Shown here piece by piece: positions 48,867 to 58,066 of a stretch of 64,000 bases of DNA. The position numbers were made by a program, and so were the translations under genes. The number at the start of each line of letters is the position of its first letter. Positions within the stretch are counted from its first letter, which is position 1. Origin of the DNA: Fimadaptatus sp050946055 (GTDB lineage Bacteria; Bacillota; Clostridia; Christensenellales; Aristaeellaceae); assembly GCA_050946055.1 (NCBI GenBank), contig JBMNUB010000004.1:59282-123281 (forward strand). Direction: 5' to 3'. The notes under the pieces were generated by a model. That model was not told the DNA's origin. It made no database searches and was given only the letters and a program-made list of their open reading frames with translations.

Positions 48867-51565
48867 GTTTCCTCCGCCGCGCCCAGATATGTGTGCGCGC
48901 TCATCTCGCCCTTGGGCGTAATGTGAATGGTTATGTCCCCGGTCTGCGCGGTACAAAGCACGCGCGCTCCTATGTGATTCAGCCGCTCAAGCGCCATCCT
49001 GCTCGGCAGTCCATACCTGTTGTGCGCCGAAGCCGATATTAGCGCCAGTTTGGGATTAGCCTTGGCCAGAAACTCCAGCGACGATGAACCCGCACTGCCG
49101 TGATGCGCCACCTTTAGCACGTCGCACTCAACAGCGTCAAAGTCATCGCCCGACTGTGTCAGGTCGCCGGTCAGCAGCAGCGAGCGCCCGGCGTACTCCG
49201 CGCGCAGCACCAGCGAGTAGTCGTTGGCATCCTCAAACTCCGGCTGTGCGCCCGGATGCAGCACGCGAAGCTCCAGCCCGGCTATGCCCGTGTCTATCGC
49301 GTCGCCCGCCTTCAGCCTGCGCACCTCTGCGCCGCTTGCCCTTATCATGTCCAGCGCCTCCAGCACACAGGCATCTGCGGCGCTCTCGGCGGCATAGGGC
49401 AGATACACCTCGTCTATTCCCGCCATGCGCACAAGGCGCAGCGCGTCGCCCGCGTGATCCTCGTGCAGGTGCGTAATTATCAGCTTGTCGGCGCGCAGTC
49501 CCCGGCGGCGCACATGGTCGCTCAGCGCCGCGCCCTCACTGCCCGTGTCCACGATTATTGCCGACGCGCCATCGGTAAACAGCATGCCATCGCCCTGCCC
49601 CACATCGACCATGACAAACTCCAGCCCCTCAAACGGCTGCGGCGGAAGCAGCAGCACCGCCATCAGGCACAGCGCCGCGCACGCGCATGCCATGCGCCAT
49701 CTGCGCGCCAGCGGCCTGTACCGCGAGGCATACATGATAAGCGGCACTATCGCCAGCAGCCACCACATGTCCATGGCGCGCATGCTGACTATCGCCCAGT
49801 CCATGCCCGCCGTCCACTCTGCCACGCCCTCTATCGCCCGCGCGCACAGCGCCGCCGCGCCCGCAGCCAGCCGCGCCAGTCCGCTTGCCCAACCGTGCAG
49901 CAGCGCGGTCAGCCAGCCCATGCACAGCACGCCGCAGCCCGCCGCTATGCCTGCAAACGATGTGAGTATGCCCATCAGGTTTATCTGCCCGAAGTAGGCG
50001 CTGGTCAGCGGCATCAGCCCCACGGTCACGCATGCCGACAGCGCTATGCCGTTCATGGCAAAGTTGCCTAGCGCGCATGCCAGCTTGCGTGTGCCCTTCA
50101 TTATGCGCGGCGTGAGCTTGCCCGCAAGCCCTTGTGTTCTGCGCATCCTGTGCGCATCGCCTGCCGCAGTCGATATTGTCCCGTCCGCAAGAGTCTGCGC
50201 GCCGTGCGGCTTGTGCGCCTTATTCGCCATGCATGGCAAGTTCTTGCCCGCAGCCCCATGCGCGCTATCCTGACTAAGCGTGGTCTTGTCCATGACCGGC
50301 AGGCGCTTGCTAAAGAGCCTTTGCCTACCTTCGCCGCCGCTGTGGCCCTTGCCCAAGCGCGGCAGACGCGCACGCAGTCCGGGATACAGCGCATATATAG
50401 ACAGCACCGAGCCAAACGAGAGCGCAAAGCCGGTATCCAGCGCCGCGCCCGGCCTGAGAATGACTATCAGCACAGCGGCTATGCCCAGCGACGAGGGCGC
50501 ATCATACAGCAGACCCGCCCGCTGCGCGCACAGCGCCACCATGCCCATTATGGCCGCGCGCATGACCGAGGGCGTAAATCCCGCCAGCGCACAGTACATA
50601 GCCAGCATAATCGCCGTGATAAATGCGCGCAGCCAGCCCGGCACCGGCCTTAGCAGCCAGCCCATCAGCAGTGCCATGAAGCTCACGTGCAGGCCCGACA
50701 CCGCCAGTATGTGGCTCAACCCCGCCATGCGGAAGTTATCATACACGTCCTCGGGCAGTGCGTCGCCGTCGCCCAGCATTATGGCGCGCGCAGTTGCGGC
50801 GTGCCCGCCCAGTTCTGCCTCCAGCGCCGACACTATGCCGCGCTTTATCCCATACACCCAGTCGAGCAGCCTGAGCTGTCCCGTGGCCTCGAATCCCGCC
50901 CCTGCCAGTTCACCGCTGCCGCATACGTATACACCCCTGCGCATGAGATACGCGCGATAGTCAAATCCGCCCTCGCCGCGCGCGCCCTGCGCAATGTAGG
51001 TGCGCCCAAACAGCGACACCCGCGCGCCTATCGCCATGCCTTCGGGCAGCGACATGTCGGCGACTTCGCCCACTTCCAGCCTTGGCCGGTACAGCGTCAG
51101 GCGCATGCGCCCCTTGACCCTGTCTCCATCGACCTCCACATCGTCAATGTCCAGCACCATGCGCTCCGCATCGTCGCGCTCCACGCTCAGCACGCGGCCG
51201 CTTATGAAGTGTTCGCCCCCGGCTGGCAGCTCTGGCGCGGTCATGACGCTCGCGCCCAGCATGCCGCCCAGCATCATCACGCATATGAGCAGCATCCACG
51301 CTCTCGGTCTGCGCGCCAGCGCCGATACTATCGCCACGAGCGCGCTTGCCGCCGCCATTGCCTCCCATGCCGCAAGCGGTATCTGCCCGCTCAGTCCTAT
51401 TATGTCGCCCGCCAGCAGCACCAGCGCCGTCAGCACCATGGGTCTGCGCCGCCACATGCCGCCAAGGCCGGGCGTAAACCCTGCCGCACCCGGCTCAAGC
51501 GCACGTCCCCTGCGCGCCGTGCGCACAAGGTCAGCGTGCGCGCTGTTCATGTCGGTGTGACGCAT
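48836..51565 (-). CDS. comEC: ComEC/Rec2 DNA-uptake channel
   Basis: A 909-residue membrane protein that forms the competence channel for single-stranded DNA. N-terminal helices and a DUF4131-type domain (LPAGGEHFISGRVLSVERDDAERMVLDI) are followed by the competence domain (MAGLSHILAVSGLHVSFMALLMGW, GFTPSVMRAAIMGMVAL) and the C-terminal metallo-beta-lactamase domain (FVMVDVGQGDGMLFTDG, THLHEDHAGDALRLV, LKVAHHGSAGSS). An extra loop of about 80 residues (GHSGGEGRQRLFSKRLP...RRTQGLAGK), low in hydrophobicity, splits the competence domain. ATG 51565 has GGAGG 6 bp upstream; ATG 51571 overlaps that site. The gene overlaps holA. Confidence 0.93.
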   Translation of the reverse strand: MRHTDMNSAHADLVRTARRGRALEPGAAGFTPGLGGMWRRRPMVLTALVLLAGDIIGLSGQIPLAAWEAMAAASALVAIVSALARRPRAWMLLICVMMLGGMLGASVMTAPELPAGGEHFISGRVLSVERDDAERMVLDIDDVEVDGDRVKGRMRLTLYRPRLEVGEVADMSLPEGMAIGARVSLFGRTYIAQGARGEGGFDYRAYLMRRGVYVCGSGELAGAGFEATGQLRLLDWVYGIKRGIVSALEAELGGHAATARAIMLGDGDALPEDVYDNFRMAGLSHILAVSGLHVSFMALLMGWLLRPVPGWLRAFITAIMLAMYCALAGFTPSVMRAAIMGMVALCAQRAGLLYDAPSSLGIAAVLIVILRPGAALDTGFALSFGSVLSIYALYPGLRARLPRLGKGHSGGEGRQRLFSKRLPVMDKTTLSQDSAHGAAGKNLPCMANKAHKPHGAQTLADGTISTAAGDAHRMRRTQGLAGKLTPRIMKGTRKLACALGNFAMNGIALSACVTVGLMPLTSAYFGQINLMGILTSFAGIAAGCGVLCMGWLTALLHGWASGLARLAAGAAALCARAIEGVAEWTAGMDWAIVSMRAMDMWWLLAIVPLIMYASRYRPLARRWRMACACAALCLMAVLLLPPQPFEGLEFVMVDVGQGDGMLFTDGASAIIVDTGSEGAALSDHVRRRGLRADKLIITHLHEDHAGDALRLVRMAGIDEVYLPYAAESAADACVLEALDMIRASGAEVRRLKAGDAIDTGIAGLELRVLHPGAQPEFEDANDYSLVLRAEYAGRSLLLTGDLTQSGDDFDAVECDVLKVAHHGSAGSSSLEFLAKANPKLALISASAHNRYGLPSRMALERLNHIGARVLCTAQTGDITIHITPKGEMSAHTYLGAAEETWITPNSLTS

Positions 51566-51677
51566 ATCCATCCTCCGCGCGCCGTTATGGGCGCGCATGC
51601 TTTAGTGAGATGTGCTGGCCCGGTTCTGATTGGTGTGATGGCTGCATGAGCATATGTGCGATGAGCGGCACACTGGG

Positions 51678-51936
51678 CTTCGGCTCATGCCGCGCGCTAT
51701 GCCCGTGCGACGGGCTTCGGCTCATGCCGCGCGCTATGCCCTTGCGACGGGCCTCGTCTCACGCCGCGCGCCATGCCCTTGCGACGGGCTTCGTCTAACG
51801 CCGCGCGCCATGCCCGTACATTCAGCTTCGGCTCACGTTTCACCCAATGCCCACGCATTTGGCTTCCGCTCAAGTCTGCCGCACTGCCTGTGCATTTGGC
51901 TTCCGCTCACCCTTCGCCCGATGCCCCGCGCATCCC
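51678..51936. repeat. Degenerate tandem array, seven units of 37 bp
   Basis: CTTCGGCTC or a variant (CCTCGTCTC, CTTCGTCTA, CTTCCGCTC) occurs at 51678, 51715, 51752, 51789, 51826, 51863 and 51900, exactly 37 bp apart. The first four units also share GCCGCGCGCYATGCCC. Non-coding, between the start of comEC and the 3' end of plsY. Confidence 0.85.
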
Positions 51937-52022
51937 CTCCGCCCTGTCCATATGCAAAAGAGCGGCAGAGCCGCGCATAGCTCCCGCATTCGCGCCGCCC
52001 CGCCGCCCCGGCAGGAAAATCG

Positions 52023-52640
52023 TCAGTTTTTCTTCCAGCGCTGTATCTTCTTGAAGTCCAGCGCATTCTCATTGTGCTTTATCAGGCGGCCTATGTTGGC
52101 GCGATGCTGGAATATCGCCAGCACCACCACCGCCACCGAGAACAGGAACATGGGCATGTTGGTCAGCATCGACTCAAACACGTTTAGTATCAGGTACAAA
52201 AGCGCCGCGCATATAGAGCCCACCGACACCGTGCGCGTGAAGTACAGCGCCACCGCCATGGCCAGCAGCAGCCAAGGCGCGTTGTACGGCTGCACCACCA
52301 GTATCACGCCGAACGAGGTCGATATGCCCTTGCCGCCCTTGAACCCGAACGCAACCGGCCAGTTGTGACCCACTATCGACGCCAGACCGCCCAGCAGCGC
52401 GCCGTGCTCGCCGCCCAGCCACATGCCTATCAGCGCCGCCAGCACGCCCTTGACCGCATCGCCTAAGAAGGTCAGCAGGCTGGGCAGCCAGCCCAATGTG
52501 CGCAGGACATTGGTTGCGCCCGCGTTGCCGCTGCCCGCCTTGCGTATGTCCATGCCGTTTACCATCTTGGATATTATGAGGCCGGTCGATATATTGCCCA
52601 GCGCATAACCTATCACGACCGCCAGTATCATCTTCAGCAT
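52023..52640 (-). CDS. plsY: Acyl-phosphate:glycerol-3-phosphate acyltransferase
   Basis: A 205-residue membrane enzyme making lysophosphatidate, the first step of phospholipid synthesis. It has the three PlsY motifs: GNISTGLIISK with AGSGNAGATNVLRTLG, FKGGKGISTSFG and a final HRANIGRLIKHNENAL-type segment, with five membrane helices. The ATG 52640 lies 2 bp after the der stop codon, so it is coupled to der. Confidence 0.96.
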   Translation of the reverse strand: MLKMILAVVIGYALGNISTGLIISKMVNGMDIRKAGSGNAGATNVLRTLGWLPSLLTFLGDAVKGVLAALIGMWLGGEHGALLGGLASIVGHNWPVAFGFKGGKGISTSFGVILVVQPYNAPWLLLAMAVALYFTRTVSVGSICAALLYLILNVFESMLTNMPMFLFSVAVVVLAIFQHRANIGRLIKHNENALDFKKIQRWKKN

Positions 52641-52641
52641 G

Positions 52642-53970
52642 TCAGTTTTCCTCTTTCTTGCGCTCGCGCAGCACGAACTTTATCGGCGTTCCCTCAAAGC
52701 CAAACGACTTGCGGAAGAAGTTCTCCAGATATCGCTCATACGAATAGTGCATGAGCGTCTGATCGTTCACGAACATCACGAACAGCGGCGGACGCACGCC
52801 CTGCTGCGTGGCATAGAATATCTTGAGCCGCCTGCCGCTCTGGGACGGCGGCTGCTGCGCAGCCATGGCATCGGCCAGCACGTCGTTGAGAAGGCCCGTG
52901 GTTATGCGGCGCGTCGCCTGATCAAACGCCGCAGTCACGCCCTCTACCAGCTTGGGCAGGCGCTGCCCGGTCAGCGCCGACACGAATATGACGGGCGCAT
53001 AGTCCATGAACTTGAAGTCCTCTATCACCTGCGCGCGGTACTTTTCAAGCGTGCCGGTGTCCTTTTCGATGAGATCCCACTTGTTCACGACTATTATAGA
53101 AGCCTTGCCCTGCTCGTGGACATAACCGGCTATCTTGGTGTCCTGCTCGGTCACGCCGTCGCGCGCGTCTATGACTATCAGCGCCACGTCGCAGCGGTCT
53201 ATGGCGGCGAAGGAGCGTATCACGCTGTAACGCTCGACCGTCGCGTCCTCTATGACCTTCTTTTTGCGTATGCCGGCGGTGTCGATTATCACAAAGCGCC
53301 GCCCGTCGCGCTCAAATCCGGTGTCTATGGCATCGCGGGTCGTGCCGGCTATGTCGCTTACCATGACCCTGTCCTGACCCAGTATGCGGTTGACTATAGA
53401 GGACTTGCCCACATTGGGGCGGCCTACCACGGCAATCTTGACCGTCTCGTCATCCTCGTCCTCTGCCTCGAAGTGCGGCAGCTGGTCGGTAACCGCCTCC
53501 AGCAGATCGCCAAAGTTCATCAGGTTCACCGAGGATATGGCTATCGGATCGCCCAGCCCCAGCTCATAGAACTCGTATATGCTGTCGTAGGTGTCCATGG
53601 AATCGACCTTGTTGACGACCAGCACGATGGGCTTTGTGCTCTTGCGCAGCATGGTAGCCACGTCCTTGTCGTCGTCGGTCAGGCCCTGCTTGCCGTCCAC
53701 GAAGAACAGTATCAGGTCGCAGGTCTCTATCGCGATCTCTGCCTGAGCGCGCATCTGCTTGAGCAGCGGATCGTCGCTCATGGGGTCTATGCCGCCGGTG
53801 TCTATAAGCGTAAAGGCATGGTTCTGCCATTCGCAGTCGGCATAGACGCGGTCGCGCGTCACGCCGGGGGTATCCTCAACTATCGATATGCGCCTGCCTG
53901 CCATCTTATTGAAGAACGTGGACTTGCCCACGTTTGGACGGCCAACTATGGCGACAAGAGGTCTAGCCAT
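52642..53970 (-). CDS. der: Ribosome-associated GTPase Der (EngA)
   Basis: A 442-residue GTPase with two G domains and a KH-like C-terminal domain, needed for 50S assembly. First domain: VAIVGRPNVGKSTFFNKM, TDTPG-like EDTPGVTRD, LIDTGGID and NKVD. Second: IAVVGRPNVGKSSIVNRILGQ, DIAGTTRDAID, IIDTAGIRKK and VNKWDLIEKD. ATG 53970 overlaps the DUF512 stop by 8 bp and precedes plsY. The DUF512-der-plsY order is common in Clostridia. Confidence 0.97.
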   Translation of the reverse strand: MARPLVAIVGRPNVGKSTFFNKMAGRRISIVEDTPGVTRDRVYADCEWQNHAFTLIDTGGIDPMSDDPLLKQMRAQAEIAIETCDLILFFVDGKQGLTDDDKDVATMLRKSTKPIVLVVNKVDSMDTYDSIYEFYELGLGDPIAISSVNLMNFGDLLEAVTDQLPHFEAEDEDDETVKIAVVGRPNVGKSSIVNRILGQDRVMVSDIAGTTRDAIDTGFERDGRRFVIIDTAGIRKKKVIEDATVERYSVIRSFAAIDRCDVALIVIDARDGVTEQDTKIAGYVHEQGKASIIVVNKWDLIEKDTGTLEKYRAQVIEDFKFMDYAPVIFVSALTGQRLPKLVEGVTAAFDQATRRITTGLLNDVLADAMAAQQPPSQSGRRLKIFYATQQGVRPPLFVMFVNDQTLMHYSYERYLENFFRKSFGFEGTPIKFVLRERKKEEN

Positions 53971-55279
53971 TTACATCCTCCCCTGCAAGCGCATGAAGCA
54001 GCTCCTCGCCGTCGGAAAACACCGGCGTCACGGGACAGCCCAGTCGCTTTGCCAATTCATCCAAAGGTGTGTTATCCAGGAATACATTGCCGCCGTCGCG
54101 CAGCATGGCGCGCGGTATCAGCACTTCGTCGGCCTCAAGCCCCTTGAGCTGAGACAGTATGTCGCCGCCCGTAACCAGCCCTGCGACAGTTACAGTATTT
54201 CCGAAGAAGTCGTTGCGCACGGCATGCACGCGCACGTCCACGCCCTCAAGCGGATGCCCGCTTATCAGGCGCTCCATCTCCTCGCGCGCTGATACGCCTG
54301 TTATAACCGCAACGCGGCGCGCGCGCGGCGCTTTGCCCGAGGCAAGATACTCGCGGTACGCGCTCTCAAAGCCCTCGCGCTGGAAGCGTATCAGCCCCAC
54401 GCCGTTGTCTATCTGAGGATAGTCCTCATACTCCTCGTCACTTGGCACATCGCGCCCGGCCAGCACGTAGAACTCGTCGGCGGCAAACACCAGCGCCGTG
54501 CCCAGCGTCCGCCTGAACTCCGCCTGCCACGCTGCCACGCGGTCAAGCAGCTCGCCCGCCGCCTTGGCGTCATATGGGCGGATATTGCACAGTCCCCTGC
54601 GATGCCCGGTCAGCCCCACTGGCACAAGCGCCAGCGTCAGGCAACTCGGATGCATAGCGGCCATGTCGCGCACGGTCTTTTCCAGCACATCGCCGTCGTT
54701 TAGCCCCGGACACAGCACTGCCTGCGCATGGAAGCTTATGCCGCCGTCCCGCAGCTTGCCAAGCTGCTCCATCAGGCGGGCTGCGCGCGGCTGGCCCATA
54801 AGGTCTGCGCGCACCTTGCCGTCACTGGCGTGTACCGATATGTACAGCGGGCTGGCATGGCGGCGTATTATCCTGTCCAGCTCGCGATCCGGCACGTTGG
54901 TCAGCGTCACGTAGTTGCCCATCATCAGCGACATGCGCCAGTCGTCGTCCTTGACATAGAGCGACTTGCGCATGCCCTTGGGCAGCTGGTCAACGAAGCA
55001 GAACTTGCAGCGGTTGGCGCACAGGCGCACGGGCCCAAGCAAATCGTCCTCGAAGTCAACGCCCAGCTCCTCGTCCATATCCTTGTCGCATTCCACTTCG
55101 CTGATGTCGCCCGAGCGCTCGCGCACGGTCAGCGCCAGTTCCTCGCAGCTCATCAGCTGCTGATAATCTATAAGGTCCACCAGCTTTTCGCCGTTTATCT
55201 CCAGCAGCTCGTCGCCCCGCCTGAGTCCCAGCTCATCGGCAAGGCCGCCGCGTTCCACCTTGGCGATCTTAAACCCCAT
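53963..55279 (-). CDS. DUF512 protein: PDZ plus radical-SAM-like domain
   Basis: A 438-residue protein. Residues 1-60 are a PDZ-like domain (FKIAKVERGGLADELGLRRGDELLEINGEKL). Then LGPVRLCANRCKFCFVDQLPKGMRKSLYVKDDDWRMSLMMGNYVTLTNVPDRELDRII, with CANRCKFC in the radical-SAM style (CxxxCxxC), and SPLYISVHASDGKVRADLMGQP. The DUF512 region follows (LVPVGLTGHRRGL, VFAADEFYVLAGRDVPSDEEYEDYPQIDNGVGLIRFQREG). The last part, GGNVFLDNTPLDELAKRLGCPVTPV, is also family-typical. The role is not established. Its stop overlaps der. Confidence 0.92.
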   Translation of the reverse strand: MGFKIAKVERGGLADELGLRRGDELLEINGEKLVDLIDYQQLMSCEELALTVRERSGDISEVECDKDMDEELGVDFEDDLLGPVRLCANRCKFCFVDQLPKGMRKSLYVKDDDWRMSLMMGNYVTLTNVPDRELDRIIRRHASPLYISVHASDGKVRADLMGQPRAARLMEQLGKLRDGGISFHAQAVLCPGLNDGDVLEKTVRDMAAMHPSCLTLALVPVGLTGHRRGLCNIRPYDAKAAGELLDRVAAWQAEFRRTLGTALVFAADEFYVLAGRDVPSDEEYEDYPQIDNGVGLIRFQREGFESAYREYLASGKAPRARRVAVITGVSAREEMERLISGHPLEGVDVRVHAVRNDFFGNTVTVAGLVTGGDILSQLKGLEADEVLIPRAMLRDGGNVFLDNTPLDELAKRLGCPVTPVFSDGEELLHALAGEDVNG

Positions 55280-55830
55280 CTATGCCCTCCGTATGCGGAA
55301 TTTATAGTGTAATTATCCACCCTGCGCACGGATATGTCAAGTCAATTACGGTTACGCCGCCGCATGCAACGACTCCTGCAGCGGGCATTATCCACTCGTG
55401 GCGGCGGGCGTTGCCGGCTGCGTGCGGCGCGGCAACGCGCCGTATGACGCTTAATGATGCCGCCCGCCGCATGCAGGCTGACCTGTAACAGGTATACCCC
55501 GACGCGCCGCGGCATACCGCCCGGCGCAAAGCTTTGCTCCTCTACAATATTCACTCTGCCGCACCGCACGGCTATTTGCATCATACCGTCCTGCGCATAG
55601 CGCTGTACAGCCTTGCGCACTGCACGTACCGCCAGCACAGAGCCATGCACACTGCCGCGCCGCGCTTTAGCACCTCCCTGCCGCGCCGTGTACAGCCTGC
55701 GCAGCCTTTCCCGCAATGCGCAGCATCGCCGCGCCCGCATTATTCAAGCGGACGCGGCGTGCATTCGGTATGCAATATCGCGCATATCTTGCCGCCGGAC
55801 GCGGCCTAAAGCGGCGCTTTGCTGCGCCGG
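55280..55830. other. Gene-free stretch, 550 bp
   Basis: No supported gene between DUF512 and spoIIP. Open frames in the region are Arg/Ala/Cys-rich and lack ribosome binding sites. It contains a GCGTTGCCGG/GCGGCAACGC partial palindrome (about 55408-55437) and many GCGC words. I saw no clear tandem period. Confidence 0.5.
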
Positions 55831-57033
55831 TCAATCCCTGTCGCGCTCATCATCGTCGGGCCTGTCGCCGATAAGGCCGCCTGTCGTCTCGCTGGCACCG
55901 CGCTTTATCTTGCGCCACATGCCTAAGAAGCTGCCCGTGGTCATAAGGCCGTATATTATGACGCCCGCTATCGCTATGCCCACGACCAGCAGTATGCCCC
56001 AGAGCGCGCCGCTGCCGCCCGCCTGACCGGCGGACGTGGCATTGCCCGCATCGCCGCCTGCATCCGCGCCCGCCGCACCCGCAGCTCCCGCTGCGCCTTC
56101 GGCCTTGGCAGTCGTGCCAAACAGCACCCTGTCCAGCACGTCGGCCATGTACTCGGTCGAGGCTATGGCGCGCTCCTTGCTTATCGTGTGCGTGCCGAAC
56201 TCCAGCAGTATCGCGCGCGGCATAAGCTCCTGATTGTAATCTCCCTTGCCTATGAATATGTCCTTTATGAGTTCGGGATACATCTCGTCGGCAGCGGCCT
56301 TTATCTGCTTGGCGAACTTTCGGTTGGCGGCGGCGTTGGGATTGGAGCGCCCCACGAGCAGACGCACCTTGGACGCTTCTTCGCCCTCTATGCGCTGTTC
56401 GTACTCGTCGGGGTCGGGTATGCCGTCCCTGTGTACGTCTATCAGCGCTGCGGGCTGGAGCTTAAGCAGGCGCGCAGCCGTGGCGCGCGAGCGGCGGTAT
56501 GCGCCCGCGTCGTGGGGCAGATGCGTGGTTAAGTCCAGCTCCACCTCTATGCCGCGCTCCTCCAGCGCCTTTTTGAGGGCCTCATCCACGTCGTATATGC
56601 CCGCGTCCTCCTCCTTGGACTCCGTGCCGTCGGTGGGGACATACGATTCATCGGAGTGGGTCGAGTATATGGCCACCAGCCGCTTGGCATCCTGCGCTAT
56701 AGTGGGCAGGGCAGCGTCCAAAAGCCCCGTCATGTCCTCCTGACCTATGTAGCGCGCCACCGCCTCATGCTTTGCTTCATCCACCGAGATTATGCGGTAC
56801 AGCTTATCATCCGCGCTTATGTACTCGTCATCCACGCTCACCGAGCCATATATGCTGGTTAGGTACTTGCCCTCTTCATCGTATATGGCGTACACCTGCT
56901 CGCTGGCGTCATCAGATGCAATCGGCGTTGCGGCGGGCGCGGCGCTTGTATTTGGCTCAGCCGCCTCGCCGCGCGCCGTGCCGGGCAGTATCAGCATCAG
57001 CGCCAGTGCCAGCGCAAACAGTCTGCTCCTCAT
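55831..57033 (-). CDS. spoIIP: Stage II sporulation protein P
   Basis: A 400-residue peptidoglycan amidase/endopeptidase of the SpoIIDMP engulfment machinery. Family motifs: VAIYSTHSDESYVPTDG (active-site His), AALIDVHRDGIP (second His) and PRAILLEFGTHTISKERAIAS (catalytic Glu). N-terminal signal (RLFALALALMLILPGTARG). Unusually a low-complexity Ala/Gly linker leads to a second membrane helix near the C-terminus (GALWGILLVVGIAIAGVIIYGLM) and a charged tail. It shares an ATGA overlap with the DUF1614 gene upstream, so it is translated with it. Confidence 0.93.
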   Translation of the reverse strand: MRSRLFALALALMLILPGTARGEAAEPNTSAAPAATPIASDDASEQVYAIYDEEGKYLTSIYGSVSVDDEYISADDKLYRIISVDEAKHEAVARYIGQEDMTGLLDAALPTIAQDAKRLVAIYSTHSDESYVPTDGTESKEEDAGIYDVDEALKKALEERGIEVELDLTTHLPHDAGAYRRSRATAARLLKLQPAALIDVHRDGIPDPDEYEQRIEGEEASKVRLLVGRSNPNAAANRKFAKQIKAAADEMYPELIKDIFIGKGDYNQELMPRAILLEFGTHTISKERAIASTEYMADVLDRVLFGTTAKAEGAAGAAGAAGADAGGDAGNATSAGQAGGSGALWGILLVVGIAIAGVIIYGLMTTGSFLGMWRKIKRGASETTGGLIGDRPDDDERDRD

Positions 57034-57692
57034 TGTCCGTCCTTCCTCCTTATGCGGCCATGATTGAACTCGCGGCTGCCGTCGCGCTGAGCGCCGCGCG
57101 TCACGCGCTCCACTATCTCGCCTATCACCTCGGCAAGTATGACACCGGTCAGTCCCGCCACGACTATCACGTCCACCGCGCCCGCGCCGCCCAGATGCAG
57201 CGCCTGATTTACGCCGCGCATGCGCAGCTCTATCGCCTGATATATGTCCGCGCCCATAACGCCCAGCACGCCCGCCACGAACGCGCCCCGCCGCGATCTG
57301 CCCAGTAGATATGCCACAAGACCGCCCACAAGGCCGTATATATAGTTGGGATCAAACACTATGGCCTCCGGCTCGTCGGGCATGAAGCGCCCCAGCCAGT
57401 ACACCATGAGTCCGGTCGCCAGCGCGCCTATCAGCGCCCTCACGCGCTCCTTGCCCGTGCCTGCGCGCGCTATCAGGTACACGCATATCGCCAGCGGGAA
57501 CACCGCGCCGCCCAGATTGACGTACACCTCGCCGCCCAGCGGTATATCGGGTATCAGCCCGCCCACGAACAGCGCCGCCGTTATCACAAGCGCCTGCCTG
57601 TCGCTAAGGCCCATCTTGTCCAGCACGCCCCGGCACAGCCCCAGCAGTATCAGTATCGTGACTATCATCAGCAGTATCAAGCCTATCGACAT
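57030..57692 (-). CDS. DUF1614 membrane protein
   Basis: A 220-residue membrane protein starting MSIGLILLMIVTILILLGLCRGVLDKMGLSDRQALVITAALFVGGLIPDIPLGGEVYVNLGGAVFPLAICVYLI, which fits DUF1614 (helix, then VLDRM-x-LTDRQAL and a VNxGGAxxPL motif). About six helices. Function unknown, but these genes often accompany spoIIP. ATG 57692 has GAGGTGGTAGGT just upstream; the frame above it is not coding. The CATACTTG word upstream looks somewhat like a sporulation -10 but has no good -35. Confidence 0.85.
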   Translation of the reverse strand: MSIGLILLMIVTILILLGLCRGVLDKMGLSDRQALVITAALFVGGLIPDIPLGGEVYVNLGGAVFPLAICVYLIARAGTGKERVRALIGALATGLMVYWLGRFMPDEPEAIVFDPNYIYGLVGGLVAYLLGRSRRGAFVAGVLGVMGADIYQAIELRMRGVNQALHLGGAGAVDVIVVAGLTGVILAEVIGEIVERVTRGAQRDGSREFNHGRIRRKDGQ

Positions 57693-57829
57693 ACCTACCA
57701 CCTCTTTTTTCGATATAGGGCAAGTATGCCCACGGCGCGGCAAAAAGATACGCACGCGACACGTCTCATCGCGGCAATATGCTTTTTGAGCGCAGGCATG
57801 TACATGAATCTGCGCACTGCCATGCACGC

Positions 57830-57857
57830 AAAAAGCCGCGCCCAACGCGGACGCGGC
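57830..57857 (-). terminator. Intrinsic terminator of the SGNH hydrolase gene
   Basis: On the minus strand GCCGCG...CGCGGC stem (57835-57840 with 57852-57857) followed by TTTTT (plus-strand A run at 57830-57834). It is 230 bp past the stop, with gene-free DNA between. Confidence 0.65.
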
Positions 57858-58066
57858 CCAAGCAAAAGCATATTATCAATATCAGGACACCCGTGGTCAG
57901 CACGGATATGCGGCTTTGCGCATATAACAGATGCGGCTCAATGCGCTTGCCGGTTTAGCAAGCCATGTCATCCCAGAACTGCGCGCAGCAATCCCGCTGT
58001 GCGGCTTTGCATGCATAGCAAATACACTTCTGCGCATACGCCACTTGAACAAGCCCTATCGCCCAA

